From: Arthrobacter sp.
Lineage (GTDB): Bacteria > Actinomycetota > Actinomycetes > Actinomycetales > Micrococcaceae
Assembly: GCA_030147325.1 (NCBI GenBank)
Contig: JASLAA010000213.1
Span: forward strand, 1 to 35,297
Reading direction: 5' to 3'
Length of the DNA stretch: 35,297 bases
Below the pieces are notes generated by a model, which worked only from the letters and a program-made list of their open reading frames with translations, had not been told where the DNA came from and made no database searches. Made by a program: the position numbers and the translations under genes. Below, piece by piece: positions 24,398 to 32,316 of the stretch (its first letter is position 1; the number at the start of each line of letters is the position of its first letter).

Positions 24398-25240
24398 TCA
24401 CTGACGGTCGGCGGGCCGGTCCTGCACGGGATCGTTCAGGATCCGGGCACCCGTGCTGAAGGTCCGCACGCGGGCGTCCTGCCAGAGCTGCGCCGGGACG
24501 CCCCCTCCCAGCAGCTCCCGCGCCAGTCCGGGGTCCTCCCCCAGCGGCGAGTCACTGCCCGCGATGATCACGTTGCCGTAGCGCCTGCCCTTGAGCATCG
24601 CCGGGTCGGCGATGATCGCGGTGTGCGCGAACGCAGCGCCGATCGTCGCGGCTTCACGCCTGGCCATCGCGAGGTCGGGGCCGTCCCCGCAGTTGACGAC
24701 GTAGACGCCGTCGCTCGCGAGGACGCGCTTCGCCGCCTGGGTGAACCCGAGCGTCGTGAGCGGCGCCGGGGTGATGCTCCCGGCGAAGACGTCGCGGATC
24801 ACGAGGTCCCTGCTGCCCTCACTGAGCGACTCCGTCACCGTGCGTGCCTCGCCGACCCGGATCCGGACGAGTGGCGCGCGTGGGAGGTCGAACCAGCTCC
24901 GCACCAGTTCGGCCAGCCGTCCGTCGAGTTCGACGACGACCTGACGTGCCTGCGGGTGGGAGGCGGCGAAGCGGCGCGCCAGCGAGCACGCCCCTCCGCC
25001 GAGATGCAGGACGCGGAGCCTGTCGGTCGATGCCCAGCGCGAATCGACGAGGGAGGCGATCCAGCGCATGTACTCGAAGTCGAGCTGCAGCGGATCGGCG
25101 ACGTCGATGTGGGAACTGGGCACCCCGTTGATGCGCAGCACCCAGCCGTTCGGGTTGTACGGGTCGGGTTCGAGTTCGCACGTCCCGGTATCGATGGGGA
25201 ACTCGCCGATCTCGGGGCGCGGGCCCGTGGGCTTCGCCAT
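24398..25240 (-). CDS. Spermidine synthase-like SAM/aminopropyl-binding protein
   Basis: A 280-residue soluble protein with a class I methyltransferase-type nucleotide motif (VLHLGGGACSLARRF) followed by an acidic strand end (VVVELDGRL). The overall layout is that of spermidine synthase. However, the catalytic strand reads DLVIRDVFAG where true aminopropyltransferases have a D-S-x-D-P type sequence, so polyamine synthesis is doubtful. ATG 25240 has AGAGG eight bases upstream; the longer frame to 25693 is rejected because it would cover the neighbouring acetyltransferase gene. Substrate unknown. It lies downstream of the GNAT gene on the same strand. Confidence 0.82.
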   Translation of the reverse strand: MAKPTGPRPEIGEFPIDTGTCELEPDPYNPNGWVLRINGVPSSHIDVADPLQLDFEYMRWIASLVDSRWASTDRLRVLHLGGGACSLARRFAASHPQARQVVVELDGRLAELVRSWFDLPRAPLVRIRVGEARTVTESLSEGSRDLVIRDVFAGSITPAPLTTLGFTQAAKRVLASDGVYVVNCGDGPDLAMARREAATIGAAFAHTAIIADPAMLKGRRYGNVIIAGSDSPLGEDPGLARELLGGGVPAQLWQDARVRTFSTGARILNDPVQDRPADRQ

Positions 25241-25328
25241 CAGGCAGACCTCTTCACGTCGTGGATCGGACGGCGGCCGGCCGACGGCGGGAGCCCTGCA
25301 TCCTGCACCGGGCATGCCGTGCGGGTCG

Positions 25329-25868
25329 TCAGCACGACTGCTCGCGCCGGTCCATCCGGAACATCGGACGGTGGTGCCAGGTGGGGCCGCAGAGCATCGA
25401 GGTGCCGTCCGGCCGGAATCCGTTCCGGAGGTAGAAGCGTTCGGCCCGGGGGTTGCCGTCGAGGATCCAGAGATAGGCGGCGCGCGTGCCGATCGCCGTG
25501 TCGAGCAACCGTTGCCCCAGCCCCGTCCCGTGGGTGCTCCGCAGGGTATAGATGTGGTGCAGTTCGAAATCCGGGCGGTCCTCGTCGCGTCCCCGCCCGG
25601 AGGTGGCGATCGCCACCGGCTCGCCCTCGTCGTCGAACGCCAGCCAGCTCCGCGCGCTGCCGGGGTTCCCCTCCGCCTCCTCGAACGCGGCACGGCGGCG
25701 CGCGATCATCGCCGGCAGTTCGGCATCGTAGTACTCGTGGTACGCGGGCGGCATGATGTGCTCGTAGGTCTCGTGCAGTCCGGCGACGTGCGTCCGGGCG
25801 TATGCCTCGGCGTCGTCGGCGGTGGCCGGGCGGATCACAAAGGGCAACGTGAGCAGGTGCTGTGTCAC
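25329..25868 (-). CDS. GNAT family N-acetyltransferase
   Basis: A 179-residue acetyltransferase. The acetyl-CoA binding motif A is visible as LRSTHGTGLGQRLLDTAI (the R/Q-x-x-G-x-G/A pattern). It is preceded by the strand containing FELHHIYTL and followed by LWILDGNPRAERFYLRNGF, a classic motif B. The substrate is not predictable. GTG 25868 is preceded by TAAACT at six bases. The spermidine-synthase-like gene follows after 88 bases. Confidence 0.9.
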   Translation of the reverse strand: MTQHLLTLPFVIRPATADDAEAYARTHVAGLHETYEHIMPPAYHEYYDAELPAMIARRRAAFEEAEGNPGSARSWLAFDDEGEPVAIATSGRGRDEDRPDFELHHIYTLRSTHGTGLGQRLLDTAIGTRAAYLWILDGNPRAERFYLRNGFRPDGTSMLCGPTWHHRPMFRMDRREQSC

Positions 25869-25874
25869 CGCCTC

Positions 25875-25880
25875 AGTTTA
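25875..25880 (-). promoter_or_regulatory. Leaderless-type -10 element of the GNAT gene
   Basis: TAAACT on the minus strand lies six bases before GTG 25868, with no Shine-Dalgarno in the gap. Confidence 0.45.
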
Positions 25881-25913
25881 GTGGCCCCGGGCACCGAGTG
25901 GCGCGGACAGGTC

Positions 25914-26255
25914 TCAGGAGTGGCCCTCGAACTGCTCCTGCTCGGCGAGGGCCGCTTCGAGCCGCTCCACCTTCCCTGTCAGCTCACCCGTGCGGCCCGG
26001 GCGGATGTCCGCCTTGAGCACCAGGGAGACGCGGCTGCCGTAGCGGCCCACGGCGGCCGTTGCGTTCTTGACCACGGCCATCACCTCGTCCCACTCCCCC
26101 TCGATGGTGGTGAACATCGAATCCGTGGAGTTCGGCAGGCCTGATTCGCGCACGACGGCGACCGCTGCGGCCACGGCGTCGTGCACCGAACCGTCGGGGT
26201 CCTCGCGCGAGAGATCGGATGTTCCGGACGGGGCGACGCTGAAGGCTACGAGCAT
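25914..26255 (-). CDS. Thiamine-binding-like protein (MTH1187/YkoF family)
   Basis: A 113-residue protein with the ferredoxin-like fold pattern of the MTH1187/YkoF family: an N-terminal MLVAFSVAPSG strand, a helix with VHDAVAAAVAVVRESG, the characteristic TTIEGEWDEVMAVVKNAT and a VSLVLKADIRPG strand. These small oligomeric proteins bind thiamine or related ligands in some species, but no thiamine gene is nearby. The C-terminus is a charged helix. ATG 26255 has CAGACT six bases upstream. It lies 31 bases downstream of the Nramp-like gene on the same strand. Confidence 0.82.
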   Translation of the reverse strand: MLVAFSVAPSGTSDLSREDPDGSVHDAVAAAVAVVRESGLPNSTDSMFTTIEGEWDEVMAVVKNATAAVGRYGSRVSLVLKADIRPGRTGELTGKVERLEAALAEQEQFEGHS

Positions 26256-26261
26256 GGTCCC

Positions 26262-26267
26262 AGTCTG
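26262..26267 (-). promoter_or_regulatory. Possible leaderless-type -10 element of the thiamine-binding-like gene
   Basis: CAGACT on the minus strand lies six bases before ATG 26255. The first base departs from the TANNNT consensus, so this is weaker than the other cases. Confidence 0.35.
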
Positions 26268-26286
26268 GCATGCAGGTGGATCCGGG

Positions 26287-27564
26287 TCAGCCTCCGCTGA
26301 CGGCCTTGACGAGCTCGTTCGCGCCGAGGACGAGGAACACGATGGTGGTGATGGCCAGGAACACGTTGGAGAGCCACTTGTTCCGCCACTCCTTCGCCAG
26401 GCGCGAGCTGTTCAGCAGGACGAGGAGCGTGATGGCGAGGAAGGGCATGAACAGCGACCCGAGCACGCCGTACATGAGGATCAGGAAGAACGGCCGCCCG
26501 AGCAGGAGCAGCAGCATCGGCGGGATGGTCAGCCAGAGCATGTAGGCCCGGGCCGGCCGGCTGTGGGAGCCGGGAGCGTCGTCGTCGGACAGATCGTCCG
26601 CCTTCTTGCGGAAGTTGGCCCAGAAATCGGCGAACATCAGGCTGACGCCGTGCCACACGCCCAGCAGCGAGGAGAAGGACGATGCCCAGAACCCGATGAG
26701 GAAGACCTTCGCCCAGACGACGCCGTAGCGGTCCTCCAGCACGGCGCCCATGTCCAGCAGGCCGCGGTCGCCGCTCTGCAGGGAGACGTTGGCCGAGTAG
26801 AGCAGTTCCGCCCCGAGGATGAGCATGCACACGACGAAGATCCCGGTCATCGTGTAGGCGACCGAGTTGTCCACGCGCATGACCTTCATCCACTTGGGCT
26901 TGTTCCAGCCCTTCTCCCGCAGCCAGTACCCGTAGGCGGCGAGCGTGATCGTGCCACCGACACCGCCGGCCAGCCCGAGGACATAGAACACCGACCCCTC
27001 CGGCAGGGTGGGCACGAGACCCGTCGCCATGGACGGGATGTTGGGCGTGGCGAGGATGGCGGAGCCGACCACGGAGACGAACATGATCCCTACCATCACG
27101 GTCATGATCTTCTCGAAGAGCCCGTACCGGCCGAACCAGACGAGGGCCAGACCGATCAGCCCGGAGGCGACCGCGAAGGCATTGAGCGGGATGGCGGGAA
27201 AGAGCGCCTGGAGCGGCAGGGCCGTGGAGCTCATCGCCGTCGCGCCGTAGACGAAGCCCCAGATGACGATGTACGGGCCGAAGTACCAGCTCGTCCAGAC
27301 CCCGAGCGTCCGCCAGCCCTGGAAGATGGTCTTGCCCGTTGCGAGGTACCAGCGGCCAACACCCTCGACGAGGACGATCTTCAGGACGCACCCGATCACA
27401 GCCGCCCACAGCAGCGCGTAACCGTACTGGCTACCCGCGATCAGGGTGGCGACCAGGTCACCGGCGCCCACGCCGGTGGCCGCTGCCAGCAGACCCGGTC
27501 CGACGAGCCTCCACTTCGGCCGCTCGAGCCCGTCGACGTCCGTAACCGCGCGTTCAGCGCCCAT
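26287..27564 (-). CDS. Nramp-related transporter lacking canonical metal-binding motifs
   Basis: A 425-residue integral membrane protein with about 11 spans and clear Nramp/SLC11 organisation. The TM1 motif, DPGN in true Mn/Fe transporters, reads GAGD here (33-36, in ATGVGAGDLVAT). The TM6 motif with MPH is replaced by GGVGGTITLAAYGYW (about 200-214). The canonical Asp, Asn, Met and His ligands are therefore absent or moved, and the substrate is probably not Mn2+ or Fe2+. Mg2+-type Nramp relatives also deviate at these sites, but the match to them is unproven. ATG 27564 has GAGGGAG four bases upstream. Confidence 0.85.
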   Translation of the reverse strand: MGAERAVTDVDGLERPKWRLVGPGLLAAATGVGAGDLVATLIAGSQYGYALLWAAVIGCVLKIVLVEGVGRWYLATGKTIFQGWRTLGVWTSWYFGPYIVIWGFVYGATAMSSTALPLQALFPAIPLNAFAVASGLIGLALVWFGRYGLFEKIMTVMVGIMFVSVVGSAILATPNIPSMATGLVPTLPEGSVFYVLGLAGGVGGTITLAAYGYWLREKGWNKPKWMKVMRVDNSVAYTMTGIFVVCMLILGAELLYSANVSLQSGDRGLLDMGAVLEDRYGVVWAKVFLIGFWASSFSSLLGVWHGVSLMFADFWANFRKKADDLSDDDAPGSHSRPARAYMLWLTIPPMLLLLLGRPFFLILMYGVLGSLFMPFLAITLLVLLNSSRLAKEWRNKWLSNVFLAITTIVFLVLGANELVKAVSGG

Positions 27565-27776
27565 GCTGCTCCCTCGAAGTCCTGATGATCCGGACGAAGC
27601 TTAGCAAGGGGCCTGCGCGTTCCCCGGGTGATTCCGCAGAGGTCCGAGCACACTGCGCACGGTGGTTCCGCTGCATCGTGGTCCCGACCTGCGACGCACT
27701 CCGTTCCTCGACGGCCCCGGTGCACTAGGTTCGTAGGGGCGCCGGACTCATCACCCGCGGCGTGGAAGGAGGAATC

Positions 27777-28697
27777 ATGCTGGGATTGCTGGGCGGGTTC
27801 GCCGTGGTCGGCGCCGTCATCCTCGTCGGATACATCGCCGGCCGCCTCGTGATCGGCGGACCGCAGGCAGGGTTCGCGCTGAACCAGGTGGCGTTCTTCG
27901 TGACCAACCCGGCCCTGCTGTTCATCGTGCTCGCCGATGCGGATCTGGGGTCGGTGTTCTCCGAGTACGTGCCGATCGCGATCATCTCCTCCCTGGCCAT
28001 CGCCGCCCTCTACGTCCTGATCAGCCGGTTCCTCTTCCGCCGGGCCGCTGCAGAGACGGCGATCGGCGCCATGGCCAGTTCCTACGTCAACGCGAACAAC
28101 ATCGGCATCCCGATCACCGTCTACGCGCTGGGCGACGCCACGCTGATCGCCCCGGTACTGCTGGTGCAGCTCCTGCTGCTGGCTCCGCTCTACCTGACGA
28201 TCCTCGACCTCACCTCCAGCCGGAAGCCCTCCGTGCGGGCTGTCGTGACCCAGCCCTTCCGCAACCCGATGATCATCGCCTCCCTGCTGGGGGTCGCCGT
28301 CGCGGCCACCGGGTTCCGCCCGCCCGCACCCGTGTGGGACTCCCTCACGCTCATCGGCGGTGCGGCGGTCCCGATGGTGCTCATCTCCTTCGGCATGTCC
28401 CTCCCGGGTAGTCGGCCACTGCGGCCGAGCCCTGACCGCGTCCAGGTCTTCACGGCAACGGTGCTCAAGACCGTGCTCATGCCGGTGGCCGGCTATCTGA
28501 CGGCGCACTACCTGTTCGGGCTCGACGGCGAGCGCCTGCTCGGTGCCGTGGTGGTGTCCGCGCTGCCCACGGCACAGAACGTCTTCATGTTCGCCAGCAG
28601 GTACGATCGCGCCGTGCCGCTGGCCCGTGACTCCGTCCTGCTGTCCTCCGTGCTCGCCATCCCGGCGCTGGTCGTGGTCGCCGCCCTCCTCGCCTGA
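27777..28697 (+). CDS. AEC (auxin efflux carrier-like) family transporter
   Basis: A 306-residue membrane protein with about ten spans arranged as two repeats. The first repeat has AFFVTNPALLFIVLA and the conserved SSYVNANNIGIPI; the second has VVVSALPTAQNVFMFASRY, both typical of AEC carriers for malate, auxin-like acids or other organic anions. The substrate is unknown. ATG 27777 is chosen over GTG 27762 because AAGGAGG at 27766-27772 precedes it. A GC hairpin follows the stop. The gene is divergent from the Nramp-like gene across a 212-base gap in which I see no other gene. Confidence 0.9.
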   Translation: MLGLLGGFAVVGAVILVGYIAGRLVIGGPQAGFALNQVAFFVTNPALLFIVLADADLGSVFSEYVPIAIISSLAIAALYVLISRFLFRRAAAETAIGAMASSYVNANNIGIPITVYALGDATLIAPVLLVQLLLLAPLYLTILDLTSSRKPSVRAVVTQPFRNPMIIASLLGVAVAATGFRPPAPVWDSLTLIGGAAVPMVLISFGMSLPGSRPLRPSPDRVQVFTATVLKTVLMPVAGYLTAHYLFGLDGERLLGAVVVSALPTAQNVFMFASRYDRAVPLARDSVLLSSVLAIPALVVVAALLA

Positions 28698-28706
28698 GCC
28701 TCGGAC

Positions 28707-28726
28707 GGCAGGGATTGCACCCTGCC
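28707..28726 (+). terminator. GC hairpin after the AEC transporter gene
   Basis: GGCAGGG and CCCTGCC form a perfect 7-bp stem around a six-base loop, ten bases after the stop codon. It lacks a T-run, so termination efficiency is uncertain. Confidence 0.5.
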
Positions 28727-28749
28727 CGGCGGAACGGTCAGTAGACTGC

Positions 28750-28778
28750 TTGTTCCCGCAACCTGGGCGCCCTATCAT
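28750..28778 (+). promoter_or_regulatory. Promoter of the small acidic protein gene
   Basis: TTGTTC (28750-28755) and TATCAT (28773-28778) are separated by exactly 17 bases, a good housekeeping-sigma layout. The transcript start would be near 28785, giving a leader of about 38 bases. Confidence 0.6.
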
Positions 28779-28822
28779 TCAGACGGTCGCCGTGCAGTTC
28801 ACGGTCTGCAGAGGAGATGGGC

Positions 28823-29107
28823 ATGAACAGCAGGATCACTCCGGACGATGAGTTCCCGGCCGATCTCGGTCGACTCAGGAACGAGGACGTCGAGGTGCTG
28901 AACAGCAAGGTCCACCGCGAGATCGATCACGAGTTCGCCACCGAGGGCGAGGTCCACCCCGAGACGGACGCGCGCAAGGACGAGATCAGCGAAGAACTCG
29001 ACGAGCGCGACTCCGGGCCCCGCCTCTCCCTGGTCCCGCATACTGCTCAGGAGGACCAGGACGACGAGGACGCTCCGCAGCGCATCGAAGCCGATCAGCT
29101 GAGCTGA
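28823..29107 (+). CDS. Small highly acidic hypothetical protein
   Basis: A 94-residue protein with 29 Asp or Glu residues, no cysteine, no signal peptide and no membrane span; it is likely mostly disordered or helical. I do not recognise a family. ATG 28823 is preferred over ATG 28817 because GAGGAG (28811-28816) has six-base spacing to it but directly abuts the other. It has its own promoter and lies between a transporter terminator and an MFS gene. Codon use looks like the rest of the window, and the frame stays open with a good ribosome site, so it is probably real. Confidence 0.65.
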   Translation: MNSRITPDDEFPADLGRLRNEDVEVLNSKVHREIDHEFATEGEVHPETDARKDEISEELDERDSGPRLSLVPHTAQEDQDDEDAPQRIEADQLS

Positions 29108-29295
29108 GCACCGGCGGGCTTCTCCCGGGCGGACGCCTGCTGTCCTCCGGACGACCCGCTGCAGGAATGCGACGGCGGACGCCGGCGTTGCGTCAGGAGT
29201 CGGGACCGCCAGCGGTTCCTCCTCACGTCCGCCCTCTCGGTCTTCAACGGCGCAACCGGGGCAACGACCACCGGATCTCCCACGATTGGTTCCCC

Positions 29296-30519
29296 TTGTC
29301 TGTACCCAGCCCGCAGGTGTCCACCACTGCGCCGTTCCCCTACATAGGACTGCTCTCGCTCGCCGGAGCGATCTTCGTCTCGGTGACGAGTGAGTTCCTG
29401 CCCACCGGCCTGCTGCCGGCCATGGCGCGGGACCTCGACGTCGGCATCTCGACGGCCGGCTACCTCGTCACCATCTTCGCGGGGACGGTCGTCGTGGCCA
29501 CCACGCCGCTGGCCGCCGTCACGCAGCGGTTCTCCCGCAAGTCGCTGATCGTCGTCGTCCTCCTCGTGATCGCGGTGGCGAACGTCCTGGCGGCCATCGC
29601 CCCGACCTATGCGATCCTCGTCGCCGCACGCATCCTGGGCGGCCTGGCGCACGGGCTGTTCTGGGCCGTGGTCGCCGCATACGCCGCACACCTCGTGCCG
29701 GCCCACCAGCTCGGCAAGGCCGTGGCCATCACGGCCGGCGGCGGAACGGCCGCCTTCGTGCTCGGCGTCCCGGTCGGCACGGCCATCGGCAACGCCTTCG
29801 GGTGGCGCGCCGCCTTCACGATCATCGGCGTCGTCGTCGCCATCCTGGCTCTCGTGATCGTGAAGTTCCTGCCGCCGGTCAACCACCACGTTGCACGGAA
29901 GGCCGGCGAGGAGAGGGTCCCCCTGCACCGGGACCCGAGCTTCCGGTCCGTCCTCCTGCTGTGCACCGTGATCCTCATCCTCCTCACGGGGCAGAACACC
30001 TTCTACACCTACATCGCCCCATGGCTGACCGAGGTGTCGGCGTTCGAGCAGGGCTCGGTGGCACTCGTCCTCTTCCTCTACGGCGGGGCGGGCATCATCG
30101 GCCTGGTCGGGGCGGGTTATGCCGCCGACCGCTTTCCGCGCAAGGCCTTCTTCGGCGTCGTCGTCGTGGTGATGGCCGCGGCGCTCACCCTCGCCATCGC
30201 CACCACCAACACCGTGGTGGTGCTCATCGCGGTGGTCGTCTGGGGAGCGGCGTTCGGCGGCATCCCGGCGATGCTGCAGACAAGGATGCTGCGTACGGCC
30301 TCCTTCCGGGTGCGGGATCTCTCGGCCGCGCTGCAGACGACGGCGTTCAACGTCGGCATCGGCGGCGGCGCACTGCTGGGCGGACTGCTGCTCGACGGGA
30401 TCGGCCTCGATATCCTGCCGTTCGTGATGATCCTCCTGGTCGGCGCGGCTCTCGGCCTGAGTCTCGCCACCGACACCGTGAAGGACCGCAGGGAACGGCA
30501 CCGCCTGCGCGCGGACTGA
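29296..30519 (+). CDS. MFS transporter, drug/sugar efflux type
   Basis: A major facilitator of about 400 residues with 12 spans. The first span begins at PYIGLLSLAGAIF and contains TSEFLPTGLLPAMARDL, typical of the DHA1 sugar-efflux/chloramphenicol-exporter group. The loop motif after span 2 (AAVTQRFSRKSL) and the mid-chain ARILGGLAHGLFWAVV fit. The start is unclear. The frame is open from 29167, but the first 40 residues there look non-coding. TTG 29296 and GTG 29317 are both close to the first span, and neither has a strong ribosome site. Substrate unknown; export of a small organic compound is likely. Confidence 0.87.
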   Translation: MSVPSPQVSTTAPFPYIGLLSLAGAIFVSVTSEFLPTGLLPAMARDLDVGISTAGYLVTIFAGTVVVATTPLAAVTQRFSRKSLIVVVLLVIAVANVLAAIAPTYAILVAARILGGLAHGLFWAVVAAYAAHLVPAHQLGKAVAITAGGGTAAFVLGVPVGTAIGNAFGWRAAFTIIGVVVAILALVIVKFLPPVNHHVARKAGEERVPLHRDPSFRSVLLLCTVILILLTGQNTFYTYIAPWLTEVSAFEQGSVALVLFLYGGAGIIGLVGAGYAADRFPRKAFFGVVVVVMAAALTLAIATTNTVVVLIAVVVWGAAFGGIPAMLQTRMLRTASFRVRDLSAALQTTAFNVGIGGGALLGGLLLDGIGLDILPFVMILLVGAALGLSLATDTVKDRRERHRLRAD

Positions 30520-30605
30520 CAGCGAGCTCCTGATTCACCCCGAGTGCCCCGACGCAAGCGAATCGTCGACCGGGAATCGGGCGGAAAGGCTTGCACCCGC
30601 ACGCG

Positions 30606-30611
30606 TAATCT
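30606..30611 (+). promoter_or_regulatory. Leaderless-type -10 element of the BCCT gene
   Basis: TAATCT lies seven bases before ATG 30619, with no Shine-Dalgarno sequence between. It supports that start over the longer frame from 30544. Confidence 0.5.
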
Positions 30612-30618
30612 GACTCGC

Positions 30619-32256
30619 ATGTCCCATTCGACCGAGCCCATCCAAGGATCGCCACCAGGCGAGGAGACACCCTTCGAGGCCCCTCCCGGGGAAGCACCCG
30701 CCAGGGCTGCCCTGGACCGGCCCGTCCTCTTCGTCTCGCTCGCGATCGTCATCCTCCTGCTGCTGGCGGCGGTCGTGTTCCCCACCGTCTTCTCCGACGT
30801 CACGACCGCCGTGCTCAACGGTCTCGTGGCGACCTTCGGCTGGGCCTTCGTACTCACCGCCACCGGTTTCGTGGTCTTCGCCCTCTTCCTCGCGTTCAGC
30901 AGGTACGGCAGGATCCCCCTCGGGAAGGACGGTGAGAAACCCGAGTTCTCCCGGGTGTCCTGGATCGCGATGATGTTCAGTGCCGGCATGGGAATCGGGC
31001 TCATGTTCTACGGAGTCACCGAGCCCATCTCCCACTACCTCACGCCCCCGGTCGACGGCATCGAACCGGGCAGCTCCGAAGCCGCCCGGCAGTCGATGAA
31101 CTACACGCTGTTCCACTGGGCCATCCACCCCTGGGCCATCTACGCCGTCGTGGGCCTGGCCCTCGCCTACTCGGGGTTCAGGAGGGGACGGGGCACCGGC
31201 TTCAGTGGAGCGTTCGCACCCCTGTTCGGCGGACGGCCCATCCCGAGGAGCATGCGCGCCATCGACGTCTTCGCGATCTTCGCCACGCTCTTCGGGTCGG
31301 CCACGTCCCTCGGTCTCGGCGTGCTGCAGATCAACGGTGGCCTCTCGGAGGTCTTCGGGGTGGGCAGCAGCCTTCCCCTGCAGATCACCCTCATCGCCGT
31401 GCTCACCGCCTGCTTCGTCGTCTCGGCTGTCAGTGGCATCAGCCGCGGCATCAAGTGGCTCTCCAACGGCAACATGATCCTCGCTCTCGCCCTGCTCTTC
31501 TTCCTGTTCGTCGTCGGGCCGACCGTCTTCATCCTCGAGCTGATCCCGGCATCGGCCGGCAACTACCTGGTCAGCCTCCCCCAGATGGCCTCGCGGACCG
31601 GAGCGTTCGGCGGCCACGAATGGCTTGCGGCCTGGACCATCTTCTACTGGGCCTGGTGGGTCTCGTGGACGCCCTTCGTCGGATCGTTCCTCGCGAAGAT
31701 CTCGCGTGGCCGCACCATCCGGGAGTTCGTCCTCGGCGTCGTCGCCGTGCCCAGCCTGATCAGCGTGGTCTGGTTCGGAGTGTGGGGCGGTTCGGCCCTC
31801 GATCTCCAGGACAACGGTGTGGATATCGCTGCTGCCAACGCCGAGAGCCAGGAGTCGGCGATGTTCGCACTGCTCGCGGAGTACCCCCTGGCGTCGATCA
31901 CCTCCATCCTCGTGGTGATCCTGGTCGCGATCTTCTTCATCTCCGGGGCGGATGCATCGTCGATCGTCCTGGGATCACTGTCCTCCTTCGGTGCACTCGT
32001 TCCGCCCAGATGGCTCACTGTGCTCTGGGGCACGCTCACCGGAGCGGTTGCGGCCGTCCTGCTGTCGGTGGGCAGTCTCCAGGCCCTGCAGACGCTGACG
32101 ATCATCGCAGCGGCCCCCTTCCTGCTGGTGATGATCGGGCTCTGCGTCGCCCTCATGCTCGACCTCTCCAGGGATCCCCTCGTCAGGGGTACCCGCCGCT
32201 CAGGGTTCCGTCCCGCTGGCCCCCGGAACCGGTCGACGACAGAACCGATACCCTGA
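30619..32256 (+). CDS. BCCT family osmolyte transporter (betaine/choline/carnitine type)
   Basis: A 545-residue transporter with 12 spans. The BCCT glycine-rich motif FSAGMGIGLMFYGVTEP is at 120-136, and the tryptophan box FYWAWWVSWTPFVG is at 342-355. The GMGIG sequence resembles the Na+-coupled betaine carriers such as BetP. A 30-residue Pro/Glu-rich N-terminus precedes the first span. The C-terminal tail after the last span is about 35 residues, shorter than the osmosensing tail of BetP, so activation may differ. It probably takes up glycine betaine during osmotic stress. ATG 30619 is chosen because TAATCT lies seven bases before it. Confidence 0.92.
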   Translation: MSHSTEPIQGSPPGEETPFEAPPGEAPARAALDRPVLFVSLAIVILLLLAAVVFPTVFSDVTTAVLNGLVATFGWAFVLTATGFVVFALFLAFSRYGRIPLGKDGEKPEFSRVSWIAMMFSAGMGIGLMFYGVTEPISHYLTPPVDGIEPGSSEAARQSMNYTLFHWAIHPWAIYAVVGLALAYSGFRRGRGTGFSGAFAPLFGGRPIPRSMRAIDVFAIFATLFGSATSLGLGVLQINGGLSEVFGVGSSLPLQITLIAVLTACFVVSAVSGISRGIKWLSNGNMILALALLFFLFVVGPTVFILELIPASAGNYLVSLPQMASRTGAFGGHEWLAAWTIFYWAWWVSWTPFVGSFLAKISRGRTIREFVLGVVAVPSLISVVWFGVWGGSALDLQDNGVDIAAANAESQESAMFALLAEYPLASITSILVVILVAIFFISGADASSIVLGSLSSFGALVPPRWLTVLWGTLTGAVAAVLLSVGSLQALQTLTIIAAAPFLLVMIGLCVALMLDLSRDPLVRGTRRSGFRPAGPRNRSTTEPIP

Positions 32257-32304
32257 CCGGCGAGCTGACCTAGGGCGGAGAACGTGTCGGGCGGCGCGTC
32301 GGTG

Positions 32305-32310
32305 CAGAAT
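32305..32310 (+). promoter_or_regulatory. Possible leaderless-type -10 element of the first alcohol dehydrogenase gene
   Basis: CAGAAT lies six bases before ATG 32317 and no ribosome site is present. The first base deviates from TANNNT. Confidence 0.35.
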
Positions 32311-32316
32311 GGTGCG

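Noticed and set aside
26068..27585. Long plus-strand frame opposite the Nramp-like gene
   Set aside because: Composition is dominated by His, Asp, Glu, Arg and Gly with no domain. The minus strand carries the membrane protein.
29095..30501. 468-codon minus-strand frame opposite the MFS gene
   Set aside because: It is a shadow frame with biased hydrophilic composition. The opposite strand has 12 clear spans.
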